NCBI GenBank assembly: GCA_002633115.1
Contig: NWBJ01000120.1
Span: forward strand, 1 to 64,000
Direction: 5' to 3'
Source: Muribaculaceae bacterium Zag1
GTDB lineage: Bacteria; Bacteroidota; Bacteroidia; Bacteroidales; Muribaculaceae
Length of the DNA: 64,000 nucleotides
Below, one piece after another: positions 32,360 to 44,243 of the stretch. The notes beneath the pieces are model-generated. The model saw nothing but the letters and a program-made list of their open reading frames with translations. It did no database searches and was not told the origin of the DNA. Within the stretch, counting starts at the first letter, position 1. Each line of letters begins with the position of its first letter. The position numbers and the translations under genes were made by a program.

Positions 32360-33565
32360 TCATTTTTCACTTTTCATTTTATTATACGCCTCCAGGGCAT
32401 GCCCCAGTATCTCCAGTGCCCGCTTCAGGTCATCCTTATTAAGCACGTAGGCGAGGCGCACCTCATCACGGCCCTTTGACGGGTCGGAGTAGAAGCCCGA
32501 TGCCGGGGCCATCATGACTGTTGCCCCCTCGTATTCAAAGTCGGATAGGCACCAAGCGCAGAACTCCTCAGCATCCTCCACCGGCAGTTTTGCCACGGTG
32601 TAGAATGCTCCCATTGGGATAGGGGAGTACACCCCCGGGATGCGGTTGAGGCCGTCGACTAGGCATTTCCTGCGCTCTACATATTCGTCATACATCTCGC
32701 GCTGATACTCGATCGGCGCATCGATGCTGGCCTCGGCCACGATTTGGCCTATCAATGGGGGCGACAGGCGAGCCTGGCAGAATTTCAGCACGGTCTGCAG
32801 CACCTTCTTATTCTTAGTGCACAGTGTGCCGATGCGGATGCCGCACTCGCTGTAGCGTTTCGACACCGAGTCAATCAGTATCACATTCTGGTCGATGTCG
32901 GGCAGGTGGCATGCGCTGATGTAGGGCGACCCGGTATAGATAAACTCGCGATACACCTCATCGCTGAATAGGTACAGGTCATATTTCTGCACCAGATGGC
33001 GTATCTGCTCCATCTCGCGCCGGGTGTACAGGTAGCCCGTGGGGTTGTTGGGGTTGCAAATCAAGATTGCGCGGGTGCGCTCGGTGATCAGGTCCTCAAA
33101 TTTGTCGATGTCGGGCAGCGCGAAGCCGTCTTCGATCGACGAAGTGATAGGTTTGATTACCGCGCCGGCGCTGATGGCAAATGCCATGTAGTTGGCATAC
33201 GCCGGTTCCGGCACTATTATTTCATCACCGGGGTTGAGACAGCTCATGAATGCGAACAGCACTGCTTCGCTGCCGCCGTTGGTCACGATGATGTCCTCAG
33301 GGGTGAGATTGATTGAATATTTGGCATAGTATTCAGCCAGTTTCTTGCGCAGGCTGAGGAAGCCCTGGCTCGGGCTGTATTCGAGTACTTTCAGGTCGAT
33401 ATGCTTCAGAGCCTCCAAGCCGCACTGCGGGCTCGGCAGGTCTGGCTGACCGATGTTGAGGCGGTACACCTTGATGCCGCGCTGTTCGGCCGCGTAGGCC
33501 AAGGGGGCCAGTTTGCGAATCGGTGATTCGGGCATTTCTGCGCCTCTGATTGAAATTTGTGGCAT
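32360..33565 (-). CDS. Class I/II PLP-dependent aminotransferase
   Basis: A 401-residue fold-type I aminotransferase. The start at 33565 (MPQISIRGAEMPESPIRKLA) is chosen because the 50 preceding codons are AT-rich and lack family similarity. Seen: YRLNIGQPDLPSPQ, VTNGGSEAV, NPNNPTGYLY, and the PLP lysine in LIDSVSKRYSECGIRIG. C-terminal FYSDPSKGRDEVRLAYVLN holds the carboxylate-binding Arg. Such enzymes in Bacteroides are usually labelled aspartate aminotransferase-like; the exact substrate cannot be decided here. Single gene, ending at the bidirectional terminator. Confidence 0.9.
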   Translation of the reverse strand: MPQISIRGAEMPESPIRKLAPLAYAAEQRGIKVYRLNIGQPDLPSPQCGLEALKHIDLKVLEYSPSQGFLSLRKKLAEYYAKYSINLTPEDIIVTNGGSEAVLFAFMSCLNPGDEIIVPEPAYANYMAFAISAGAVIKPITSSIEDGFALPDIDKFEDLITERTRAILICNPNNPTGYLYTRREMEQIRHLVQKYDLYLFSDEVYREFIYTGSPYISACHLPDIDQNVILIDSVSKRYSECGIRIGTLCTKNKKVLQTVLKFCQARLSPPLIGQIVAEASIDAPIEYQREMYDEYVERRKCLVDGLNRIPGVYSPIPMGAFYTVAKLPVEDAEEFCAWCLSDFEYEGATVMMAPASGFYSDPSKGRDEVRLAYVLNKDDLKRALEILGHALEAYNKMKSEK

Positions 33566-33670
33566 GCTTTTGTAGCGTTTTCTTAAAGTTTGTGCAAAGT
33601 TACGAATTTTTGTCCTAATTTGACGAATATTTACCGTGTTGTTGTAAAGTTTTATTCGTAAATTTGTAAA

Positions 33671-33731
33671 GTAAGTAACAAACTTACACCTTAAACCATA
33701 AAATGTAAGTAACAAACCTACACCTTAAACC
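33671..33731. repeat. 27-bp direct repeat upstream of the beta-galactosidase gene
   Basis: GTAAGTAACAAAC(T/C)TACACC TTAAACC occurs at 33671-33697 and 33705-33731 with one mismatch and a 34-bp period, three helical turns. It ends 33 bases before the ATG. Same-face spacing would suit two copies of a regulator site, but no regulator gene is adjacent. Confidence 0.7.
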
Positions 33732-33742
33732 GCTTTATGTAA

Positions 33743-36838
<3,096 letters not shown>

Positions 36839-36846
36839 TCCTCATA

Positions 36847-37085
36847 ACGTAAGCACGAAAAACGTAAGCACATAAAACGTAAGCACGTAAGCTTAACGTA
36901 AGCACAAAAATAATGGATTCGGTATTTTTATCGAATCCATTTTTTTATTCCATTAATTTTTATCCCCTTATTTTTTATCTCCATTAATTTTTATCTTCTT
37001 TAATTTTTTATCTCCATTAATTTTTTATCCCCATCGGTGTGCTTACGTTAAACTTACGTGCTTACGTTTTTCGTGCTTATGTTTT
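36847..37085. repeat. Large inverted repeat of ACGTAAGCAC units around a T-rich tandem core
   Basis: The left arm (36847-36905) contains several ACGTAAGCAC units, and the right arm (37038-37085) reads as its imperfect complement (GTGCTTACGTTAAACTTACG...). Between them, from about 36944 to 37032, are four to five degenerate copies of TTTTTTATCTCCATTAA, and a hairpin ATTCGGTATTTTTATCGAAT lies near 36917. It follows the GH2 stop directly and probably ends its transcript, but is far more elaborate than a terminator. No gene is seen in it. Confidence 0.85.
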
Positions 37086-37090
37086 GACAT

Positions 37091-37116
37091 AAAAAAGGCT
37101 TGCCTACGGCAAGCCT
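37091..37116 (-). terminator. Rho-independent terminator after initiator tRNA
   Basis: Stem AGGCTTGCC (37096-37104) with GGCAAGCCT (37108-37116), loop of three, and a run of six T on the minus strand. It lies eight bases after the tRNA 3' end. Confidence 0.9.
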
Positions 37117-37124
37117 CTCTGTTG

Positions 37125-37196
<72 letters not shown>

Positions 37197-37285
37197 ATAT
37201 TTTGATAGTGCAAAGGTACGAACTTTATTTGAATTGACAATAGCCTTTAACACTCTTTAACTATAATTTTTCTCATGAATGGACC

Positions 37286-37741
37286 TCATCTTAGGTAATA
37301 ATCCACGCAAACGCTTATCTGATAGGGAGTTGCGCCGCTGCTCACTCGCGCTGGGGCCGACCGCTCGTAATACCATACTTTCTGTTTATCCCAGCTCGCA
37401 AACCTCAATTGGCGCGTCTGGCCCGGAGGAATCACCTCGCGCGCCTCGACCTGGCGCTGATGCAGCTGCCTCCCTGAGGCATCCATATATTCAATCGTAA
37501 GCCCTACGCCCTTTATTGTGTCAGCCGCGCAGAGATTTGTGGCAAAGAGCGTCTCGTAGCTCGACCGCAGGGTCTTTTCATATCCGCTCAGCCGCAACGA
37601 ATCGGTGCAATCCCTCACGGTATCGCCCACAGCCACCCCGTAAGAGCCGTCGCCAAGTCGCAGTCCCGGCCGCGTGGTGCGCTGCCCCATGGCCATACCA
37701 GCCCACCCCAAAAGGCATAAATAGACAACGATACGTTTCAT
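37286..37741 (-). CDS. Secreted hypothetical protein
   Basis: A 151-residue protein from the ATG at 37741 (MKRIVVYLCLLGWAGMAMGQ), which gives a clean signal peptide. This ATG overlaps the stop of the upstream gene (37738) by four bases, so I prefer it over an upstream in-frame start at 37852. The mature part is a small beta-rich domain ending KVWYYERSAPARVSSGATPY QISVCVDYYLR. I do not recognise the family. It is co-translated with the gene at 37738 and probably works with it in the periplasm or outer membrane. Confidence 0.65.
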   Translation of the reverse strand: MKRIVVYLCLLGWAGMAMGQRTTRPGLRLGDGSYGVAVGDTVRDCTDSLRLSGYEKTLRSSYETLFATNLCAADTIKGVGLTIEYMDASGRQLHQRQVEAREVIPPGQTRQLRFASWDKQKVWYYERSAPARVSSGATPYQISVCVDYYLR

Positions 37742-38274
37742 AGGCATGGCTTGAAATTGTCCGTATCGATGGGATACACTCGCTTTGCCCCGATCAGCCC
37801 ATCGGGATTGTCGGGCTTGGTGATGGTCATACGCATGAAATAGGGGAGCCATCGCCTGAACGACACGCTCGAGCGGTCGGAATATGGCTTGAACCGCAGA
37901 TACCCGTCAGCCACATCCACCACTGCCCGCGATTTCTTGATCTTGGAGTTGGATATCTTGCTGGCATCGAGACTGGCGTCATACCGTCCTTTGGTAGGGG
38001 TGTCGGTCAGCTCTCCCACCTTTGTCCCGGCCGGGATATCCAATCGCGGCGAGTCAAGCAGATGAATATCGTAGGTCGATTCCGTAGCGCGCACGATGCA
38101 TAGCGTGGCCCCGTCGGCCGGGAATTGCCAGATGCCCTCGACCGGCTCCAGGGCGTGCTGCGCCAGCCGGCACTCCACGCTGTCGCGATGCCACTGCTGC
38201 CCAAAAGACACGCTTGGCACCATGACAATGCACAGTGCCAAGCAACCTATAGAAAAAATGAAACGTCTTCTCAT
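37738..38274 (-). CDS. Secreted hypothetical protein
   Basis: A 178-residue protein with a signal peptide (MRRRFIFSIGCLALCIVMVP, cleavage near SFGQ). The mature part contains GIWQFPADGATLCIVRATES and RWLPYFMRMTITKPDNPDG, which looks like a lipocalin- or avidin-like beta-barrel start (GIW...), though this is only a pattern. It sits 12 bases after the DUF3078 gene and overlaps the next gene by four bases, so the three are one transcription unit. No function assigned. Confidence 0.65.
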   Translation of the reverse strand: MRRRFIFSIGCLALCIVMVPSVSFGQQWHRDSVECRLAQHALEPVEGIWQFPADGATLCIVRATESTYDIHLLDSPRLDIPAGTKVGELTDTPTKGRYDASLDASKISNSKIKKSRAVVDVADGYLRFKPYSDRSSVSFRRWLPYFMRMTITKPDNPDGLIGAKRVYPIDTDNFKPCL

Positions 38275-38286
38275 TTAGCCAATGGG

Positions 38287-39660
38287 TCAGATAGTGCTGA
38301 AGGTGTAAGCGAAGCCGAGCGAGAGGATTTCCTTGATCTGGAGTTTCTTCCAATGCCCGTATTCGGCATAGTACGGCGTCTCGGTGTCGTAGCGGAAATG
38401 CACAAACAGCTGCGTGGTCAGGAAGCGGTTGATCTCAAAAACCACAGTGTTTTCCCAATCGGCGTAGGCCGACTTATAATCGGTAAAAGCGAACAGCCGC
38501 GAACTCAGCTTGATATTGTACGCTATGGTCCAAGCCAGTTTGCACTCCACGCTGCTACCAAACGAGTGCTTGAAATGCTTGCCCTCGTCGATGCTGTACG
38601 ATGTCTCATCCACCCGCTTGTTGGTGCAAATGTCGAGGTTGTAGCTCAATGGGGCTATCGAGGCATCGAACGTGTACTTCGGTCCGGTGGTGTTGTATGT
38701 GACACCAAGACCGAGGGTCAGTGTGGCTGGCGACATGAATGCGGCGTTGAGCACATTCGAGTTTTTGGCATAGTTGTTGAGGAACTGCGTCTTAAACTGC
38801 CCCGTCACCGAATAATACCATTTGTCGCGAGCCTTGATACCGAACACAGTGTTGATTTGGAATATGTCTTGCGAGATGTTGTAGTTGCGCAGCGAATCGT
38901 CGGGAGCGTTGTTGATGCCGAGTTTGTACTGGAATGTGTTCTCAAACAGGAGCTTCGGATGGTACTTCTGGTTGAGCTTGACATTGTAGTACAGGTTGAG
39001 CAGCGCATTCAGGTTGTTGTTGCCGCCCTGGTACCAGTTGGGCGAGATGTAGGCCTCAGAGAATTGCAGCGAGGCATTGAATGTGCGCATCCAGTGCTTC
39101 TTCTTGATGATTACGGGCCCGAAGGTTGTCTGGTCGGCCTTCTCCACGTCGCTCAGGTCGCGTATCACAATCGAGTGCTCGTCGGGGTTGACCTCGACCA
39201 CCCATTCCTTGGGCGATTCGGGCAGAAACTCTACATTGTAGGGCGCGGCCGAGGGGTTGCGGATTACCATCCTCTGTAAGATGGCTCGCGAGCGGCGGCT
39301 GACAGATGCGTCATCCTCCATCCAGCGCAGGGCTGGATTGCCCGAATATTCAGGGGTGAATATCGATGTGGTGTCGGGCATCTGGTAGGATGAGAATACC
39401 GCCGGCAAGAAGAAACTCCTCGGCAGGGGCTTGGTGCTCATCAGGGTGTCGGGTGCGTAGCACTCAATAATAAAAGAATCAGCCAATGATTCGTAGAACA
39501 CGGGAATTTCTTCTGCCATGACCGAATCATTCAGGGCTTGGAGGTTGTCGATGGCCACTGAATCAGGTTCGGAAGCCGAGTTGAAATACATGGCTTGCCC
39601 TCGGGCCCAGAGGGCCGTCAGCAGGCATGCGGCAGATAGAATGGCAATTTTGATGTTCAT
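38287..39660 (-). CDS. DUF3078-domain outer-membrane-like protein
   Basis: A 457-residue protein with a signal peptide (MNIKIAILSAACLLTALWARG). The C-terminal half is rich in alternating aromatic/polar beta strands (QFSEAYISPNWYQGGNNNLN, NLYYNVKLNQKYHPKLLFEN, LFVHFRYDTETPYYAEYGHW) as in outer-membrane beta-barrels, and it ends ILSLGFAYTFSTI with a terminal hydrophobic strand. NWYQGGNNN is typical of DUF3078 proteins in Bacteroidetes. Function unknown; it leads the two small secreted genes and follows menG by 40 bases. Confidence 0.85.
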   Translation of the reverse strand: MNIKIAILSAACLLTALWARGQAMYFNSASEPDSVAIDNLQALNDSVMAEEIPVFYESLADSFIIECYAPDTLMSTKPLPRSFFLPAVFSSYQMPDTTSIFTPEYSGNPALRWMEDDASVSRRSRAILQRMVIRNPSAAPYNVEFLPESPKEWVVEVNPDEHSIVIRDLSDVEKADQTTFGPVIIKKKHWMRTFNASLQFSEAYISPNWYQGGNNNLNALLNLYYNVKLNQKYHPKLLFENTFQYKLGINNAPDDSLRNYNISQDIFQINTVFGIKARDKWYYSVTGQFKTQFLNNYAKNSNVLNAAFMSPATLTLGLGVTYNTTGPKYTFDASIAPLSYNLDICTNKRVDETSYSIDEGKHFKHSFGSSVECKLAWTIAYNIKLSSRLFAFTDYKSAYADWENTVVFEINRFLTTQLFVHFRYDTETPYYAEYGHWKKLQIKEILSLGFAYTFSTI

Positions 39661-39700
39661 ACTTATATAAGAATGTGAATGATTAGTCGGGTGGGGGCTT

Positions 39701-40462
39701 TCAGCCCTTGAGGGCGGTATATATGGTGCATACGCCGAATGTCAGAGGCTTGTACTGGGCTTGTCTGAACCCCGCCTCCTCGATTAGGGCGGTCATCTGC
39801 TGCCCTTGCGCCACGGCGGCGATGCTCTCGGGCAGGTAGGCGTAGGCGCGAGTGTCGTGCGACACCAGCCGACCCGCAGACGGGATGACATGCTTGGTGT
39901 AAAATCCGTAGAGAGGCTTGGCCCATGCCGAGGTGGGGGTCGACAGCTCGATCACGCACAGCATGCCGCCGGGCTTGAGCACCCTCAGCATCTCGCGGTA
40001 GCCCTGGCTGAGCTTCTCGAAATTCCTGACGCCGTAGGCGACCGTGACACAGTGGAAGGTGTCGTCGGCGAACGGCAACGCCAGGCAGTCGGCCACGCCG
40101 ACGGCTATGCGATGGCTCAGCCCCTGCTTCTCCACCTTTTTGCGGCCCACCTCGATCATGCCTGTCGACAGGTCGATGCCAGTGATGCGGCTCTCCTTGA
40201 TGCTCTTGGCCAGCAGGATTGCCAGGTCGGCGGTGCCGGTGGCCACGTCGAGGATCTCGGGCGTCTTAGCCTCCATGGCCGACAAGTGGCGCCGTATCAG
40301 GCCTACGGCCCGGCGGCGCCATAGCTTGTCGATGCCGAGGGTCATGGCTCGGTTCATGAAATCGTAGGCGGGAGCGATGTTGTCAAACATCTCTCTCACC
40401 TGTTCTCCCTTGTGGCGCTTATCGCCCTGGTATGGATTCACTCTCTCAGCTCCCTCGGACAT
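39701..40462 (-). CDS. menG: Demethylmenaquinone methyltransferase
   Basis: A 253-residue AdoMet-dependent methyltransferase (UbiE/MenG family). It has the family start VREMFDNIAPAYDFMNRAMT LGID, motif I ILDVATGTADLAI, and the family signature DCLALPFADDTFHCVTVAYG VRNF. It makes menaquinone from demethylmenaquinone, the last step of the respiratory quinone pathway; Bacteroidales use menaquinone only. It lies 107 bases after purC. Confidence 0.95.
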   Translation of the reverse strand: MSEGAERVNPYQGDKRHKGEQVREMFDNIAPAYDFMNRAMTLGIDKLWRRRAVGLIRRHLSAMEAKTPEILDVATGTADLAILLAKSIKESRITGIDLSTGMIEVGRKKVEKQGLSHRIAVGVADCLALPFADDTFHCVTVAYGVRNFEKLSQGYREMLRVLKPGGMLCVIELSTPTSAWAKPLYGFYTKHVIPSAGRLVSHDTRAYAYLPESIAAVAQGQQMTALIEEAGFRQAQYKPLTFGVCTIYTALKG

Positions 40463-40569
40463 AACACATATTTATATTTAGGTAGGAACCGCGGATTTGC
40501 ACAGATTTACAAAGATGCCCGACGGGAATCCGTGCCAATCCGTGGTTTTTTCATTATAAATTATCCTTG

Positions 40570-41520
40570 TTATAGGGTCAAGGTGGCGAGGAAGTCGAGC
40601 ACGTTTTTGGCGATGCGGTCCTCGAGGTGCTCCTCCGGAGCCTTGACGAATTTCTCGCCGGTGATGTGCTCATACAGCTCGATGTAGCGGTCAGAGACGC
40701 TCTCGCAGAACTCGTCGGTCATCTCCGGCACCTGCTGCCCGGCCTTGCCCATGAATCCATGGTCCATCAGCCACTGGCGCACAAATTCCTTTGACAGCTG
40801 GCGCTGTGGCTTGCCCTCCTCAAACAGTTTCTGGTATGTGTCGGCGTAGAAATAGCGCGACGAGTCGGGGGTGTGGATCTCGTCGATAAGGATGACCTTG
40901 CCGTCGCGCTTGCCAAGCTCATACTTGGTGTCGACCAGGATCAAGCCCTTGTCGGCTGCCATCTTGGTGCCGATGTCAAATAGTGTGCGGGTGTACTGCT
41001 CCATCTGCTCATAGTCGGCCTTGTCGACCAGCCCTTGGGCTATGATTTGCTCCCGGGAGATGTTCTCATCGTGTCCGGCCTCGGCCTTGGTGGTGGGGGT
41101 GATGATGGGCTCGGGGAATTTCTGGTTCTCCTTCATGCCGTCGGGGAGCTTGACGCCGCATATCTCGCGGGCGCCGGCTGCGTATTCGCGCCAGGCGCTG
41201 CCGGTCAGGTAGCCGCGTATGATCATCTCAACCTTGAATCCCTCGCATTTCATGCCCACGGTGACCATGGGGTCGGGGGTAGAGATTTTCCAGTTGGGCA
41301 CGGCGTGGGCGGTGGCATCGAGGAATTGCGAAGCAATCTGGTTAAGCACTTGGCCCTTGTAGGGGATTCCCTTGGGCAGGATTACGTCAAATGCTGAGAT
41401 GCGGTCGGTAGCGACCATCACAAGCAGCTCATCGTTGATGTCGTAGACATCGCGCACCTTGCCATGGTACACGCTCATTTGCTTCGGGAAATGGAAGTCA
41501 GTTTTTGTCAGTGTAATCAT
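40570..41520 (-). CDS. purC: SAICAR synthetase
   Basis: A 316-residue ligase of the purine pathway joining aspartate to CAIR with ATP. Seen: [26 protein letters not shown] at the N-terminus, [14 protein letters not shown], the glycine-poor ATP site [12 protein letters not shown], and [11 protein letters not shown]. Length and ending fit the longer single-domain form seen in Bacteroidetes. Located between phoH and menG on the same strand. Confidence 0.97.
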   Translation of the reverse strand: MITLTKTDFHFPKQMSVYHGKVRDVYDINDELLVMVATDRISAFDVILPKGIPYKGQVLNQIASQFLDATAHAVPNWKISTPDPMVTVGMKCEGFKVEMIIRGYLTGSAWREYAAGAREICGVKLPDGMKENQKFPEPIITPTTKAEAGHDENISREQIIAQGLVDKADYEQMEQYTRTLFDIGTKMAADKGLILVDTKYELGKRDGKVILIDEIHTPDSSRYFYADTYQKLFEEGKPQRQLSKEFVRQWLMDHGFMGKAGQQVPEMTDEFCESVSDRYIELYEHITGEKFVKAPEEHLEDRIAKNVLDFLATLTL

Positions 41521-41653
41521 TGTATCTTTGATTTAAATTTTTGGTAACAATTATTGTCGTGGCCGCTCGTGGCAATCGTGGCCGCTCGAGTTGGTCCGAG
41601 GGAGGTCGAGTGGGGCTCCCCCAGCAGGCGGTAACCTCCCCCCCCTTAAGGGG

Positions 41654-42613
41654 TTAGGGGGCTGGCTGCTCGTTGGTTTCGGCATCATACGCCTCATACG
41701 CCTCGACGATGCGCTGCACCAGCTGGTGGCGGATAATATCCTTTTTGCCAAACTCCACGCGCCCGATGCCTTGCACATCGCGCAGCACCCTCAGGGCTTG
41801 CACCAAGCCCGAGGTCATCGAGCGCGGCAGGTCGATCTGGGTGATATCGCCCGTGATGATCATCTTGCCGTTCATGCCCAGGCGCGTCAAGAACATCTTG
41901 ATTTGATGCGTGGTGGTATTCTGCGCCTCGTCGAGGATGATTACGGCGTCGTTGAGGGTGCGGCCGCGCATGAAGGCGAGGGGAGCGATCTGTATCACCT
42001 TAGAATCCATGTATTCCTTGAGCTTGACGGCTGGAATCATATCCTCGAGGGCGTCGTATAGCGGCTGCAGGTAGGGGTCGATCTTGTCCTTCATGTCGCC
42101 GGGCAGGAAGCCGAGCTTCTCGCCGGCCTCGACAGCCGGGCGCGAGAGTATGATTTTCCGGATTTCGCGATTCTTGAGCATGCGCACAGCCATGGCAATG
42201 GCCACGTAGGTCTTGCCGGTGCCGGCAGGACCCAGCGCGAAGGTCAGGTCATATTTGTTGATTTGTTCTACCAGCTTCTGCTGGTTGGGGGTGCGGCCCA
42301 CGATGGGTTTGCCGTTCACGCCGTAGATGATCACATCGTCGCGCTTCATGTCGCGCGGGGGCTCTCCGTGCACGATGTCGAGGATAGAATCCTCTGAGAG
42401 CTTGTTGTATTCGGCAGCGTGTGCCTCAAGCTCCTTCATCTTCTTTTCAAACTCGGCAGTCTCGCCCTCCTCGCCAATCACCTTGATCACCGAGCCCCGG
42501 GCTGCGATGCGCAGCTTGGGGTAGAGGTTGCGTATCAGGTGCATGTTGCTGTTGTTCACGCCATAAAAGGTGAGCGGGTCAACCTTGTCAATTATAACTA
42601 TTCGTTCAATCAT
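41654..42613 (-). CDS. PhoH-family ATPase
   Basis: A 319-residue protein. The N-terminal KH-like part (RIAARGSVIKVIGEEGETAEFEKK) precedes the PhoH ATPase with Walker A GPAGTGKTYVAIAMAV (about 125-140), IILSRPAVEAGEKLGFLPGD and Walker B VIILDEAQNTT, then RLGMNGKMIITGDITQIDLP. This arrangement matches PhoL/YbeZ, which partners the rRNA endonuclease YbeY in 16S rRNA maturation. The ybeY gene is not adjacent here. Cytoplasmic. Confidence 0.93.
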   Translation of the reverse strand: MIERIVIIDKVDPLTFYGVNNSNMHLIRNLYPKLRIAARGSVIKVIGEEGETAEFEKKMKELEAHAAEYNKLSEDSILDIVHGEPPRDMKRDDVIIYGVNGKPIVGRTPNQQKLVEQINKYDLTFALGPAGTGKTYVAIAMAVRMLKNREIRKIILSRPAVEAGEKLGFLPGDMKDKIDPYLQPLYDALEDMIPAVKLKEYMDSKVIQIAPLAFMRGRTLNDAVIILDEAQNTTTHQIKMFLTRLGMNGKMIITGDITQIDLPRSMTSGLVQALRVLRDVQGIGRVEFGKKDIIRHQLVQRIVEAYEAYDAETNEQPAP

Positions 42614-42739
42614 GCCTAAAAGTTGAAATCTGCTGCAAAGTTAGTGAATTTTTAGGTCAAAACGGCAATCTCAGTGAGATATATTCCACTTGTTGGTCTA
42701 TTTTTTTGTAATTTCATTCTTAATTCGTAATTTTGCGGT

Positions 42740-43327
42740 ATGATTTATCTTACAAGCGACACCCACGCCGGGCATGTCAACGTCATCAACTTTTGCAAGC
42801 GCCCCTTTGCCACCGTAGCCGAAATGAATCAGGCGATGATCGACCGCTGGAACTCAGTGGTCGGTCCCGACGACGATGTATATCATTTGGGCGACTTCGC
42901 TTTCGGCCCCGCCGTGGTGCGAGAATTTGCCGGCGCCCTCAACGGGCGCATACACCTGTGCCTCGGCAACCATGACTATAAGAATATCGTCAAGCCCAAG
43001 CTGCAGCATCTGTTTTGCGAGGTGGCGCACGCTTATGTGATCGAGTATCAGGGGGTGAAATGCTACCTGTCGCATTATCCCTATCTGTGCTGGATGGGGC
43101 GTTATCGGTTCGACCCGCAGTTTCATGGCCATGTGCATCTGCGCAAGGGCTACGATGGCCTCGACCTGGCACCGATGCGCGACATGGCGCATCCCATGCA
43201 ATACGATGTCGGCGTCGACCTCAACAACTTCACTCCCATCTCCCTCCCCGACGCCATCTCCCGCGTACGCCTCCAGCACTCCACCGGCAAAAACTGCTAC
43301 CAACTCTGGTGCCAAGACAATGAATAA
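42740..43327 (+). CDS. Calcineurin-like metallophosphoesterase
   Basis: A 195-residue protein with metal ligands in YLTSDTHAGHVNVINF (D-x-H), DDDVYHLGDFAF (GD-x), IHLCLGNHDY (GNHD) and LSHYPY...FHGHVHL (GHVH). It has no signal peptide and is short, so it is a stand-alone soluble phosphoesterase of the YfcE/UDP-diacylglucosamine hydrolase-like class. The substrate is unknown. It starts a short plus-strand stretch before tmRNA. Confidence 0.9.
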   Translation: MIYLTSDTHAGHVNVINFCKRPFATVAEMNQAMIDRWNSVVGPDDDVYHLGDFAFGPAVVREFAGALNGRIHLCLGNHDYKNIVKPKLQHLFCEVAHAYVIEYQGVKCYLSHYPYLCWMGRYRFDPQFHGHVHLRKGYDGLDLAPMRDMAHPMQYDVGVDLNNFTPISLPDAISRVRLQHSTGKNCYQLWCQDNE

Positions 43328-43422
43328 TGAAAAAATGAAAAATGAATAATGAAAAATGCCCCTACCCACCGAGCCTCGGAGATGCTCAAAAACATTAATA
43401 ATTGTTAAAAATGATGTGTTTA

Positions 43423-43454
43423 TTTGGTGGATTCGGGGATTGTGCGTACCTTTG
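43423..43454 (+). promoter_or_regulatory. tmRNA promoter (TTTG-N20-TACCTTTG)
   Basis: TTTG (43423-43426), a 20-bp spacer and TACCTTTG (43447-43454) match the Bacteroidetes consensus, 14 bases before the mature 5' end of the tmRNA. The short intervening leader would be removed by RNase P. Confidence 0.85.
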
Positions 43455-43468
43455 CAGTCCGCAACTAT

Positions 43469-43864
43469 GGGGCTGACTGGCTTTGACAGCGTGTAGAAGC
43501 GGTGCGTAAGCGTGCAGAGCGATGATGGCTTGCTCTATAATCTCGACATCAAAAAATTCAAATGGCGAAAACAACTACGCTCTCGCTGCTTGATTGAAGT
43601 ATAGTAGATCAGCTTTATCCCCGCAACAGTTGCGGAGGACGAGACATCGCCCGATTGTCAACGTTCCGAGACTAATCGATCAGCGGTGCAGCTAAATCGG
43701 AAATAGGGGAGGCTTCGCCTCGCGGCCGCCCCGAAGTTCACAGAGGCTAAGGTTGCGGTTGGTAGTCCCGGCCTGCCACAACTCGAAAACCAAGCGGTGC
43801 ACTACGCACGTAGAAAGCGCATTGATTCCGCGTTTGGACGAGGGTTCAAACCCCTCCAGCTCCA
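43469..43864 (+). ncRNA. ssrA: Transfer-messenger RNA (tmRNA)
   Basis: The 5' end GGGGCTGA and the 3' end GGTTCAAACCCCTCCAGCTCC ACC pair as an alanine-tRNA-like acceptor and T-arm. The tag frame at 43564-43593 reads GENNYALAA followed by TGA, the Bacteroidetes-type degradation tag ending in ALAA. Tagged proteins from stalled ribosomes go to ClpXP-type proteases. Length is 396 nt, a one-piece tmRNA. CCA beyond the first two C residues is not encoded. Confidence 0.96.
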
Positions 43865-43871
43865 CCCCTTC

Positions 43872-43901
43872 GGCCTTGGCTACCCCGCCAAGGCCTTTTT
43901 T
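43872..43901 (+). terminator. Rho-independent terminator of tmRNA
   Basis: Stem GGCCTTGGC / GCCAAGGCC with a loop of six to seven bases and a run of six T, starting eight bases after the tmRNA 3' end. Confidence 0.9.
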
Positions 43902-44146
43902 GCCTTAGTGTAGCCGCGCCGCCCGGTGTCCTCGCGGGCCCATTCCGCCGATGCATTTATTATCGAGTTGGGGAAAGGGCTATGATAGGCAGTGGGGAGA
44001 TAGAAATCATCGAAATTGCGTTGGCCTTGCATGCGTATGCCAAGTTTTTCCTTATCGGCATTATAGAAATCTTAGGAGGAGGCGTTGAGTCATATCAGCT
44101 GACCCTGGGCAAGGGGTCAAAACTGGAATTGATGTCAAGGTCCGGT

Positions 44147-44185
44147 ATGACAAATGGCAAAGCCGAGGACTTTGCCATTTGTCAT
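44147..44185. repeat. 16-bp perfect intergenic hairpin
   Basis: ATGACAAATGGCAAAG (44147-44162) and its exact complement (44170-44185) flank a 7-base loop. It lies about 60 bases after the stop of the convergent cupin gene and has no T-run. Of the 380-bp gap between tmRNA and the cupin gene, the rest (43902-44146) holds only a 64-codon open stretch on the minus strand that may be a gene remnant (see findings). Confidence 0.8.
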
Positions 44186-44243
44186 TAAGTGTGGGCCGCA
44201 TAGAGGCCGAAGATGTAATGACGAAGAAGTTGCACCAAGAGAG

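Noticed and set aside
38125-39279. A 384-codon open frame on the plus strand
   Set aside because: It lies entirely opposite the DUF3078 gene and its upstream neighbour, has no family similarity, and is explained by GC-rich antisense codon bias.
41581-41653. A further copy of the prfA-flanking repeat
   Set aside because: Only a short GTCGAGTGGGG-like match; the rest is unrelated GC-rich sequence.
43982-44188. A 68-codon open frame on the plus strand between tmRNA and the cupin gene
   Set aside because: Its end is the arm of a perfect hairpin, it has no ribosome-binding context or recognisable pattern, and the opposite strand looks more protein-like.
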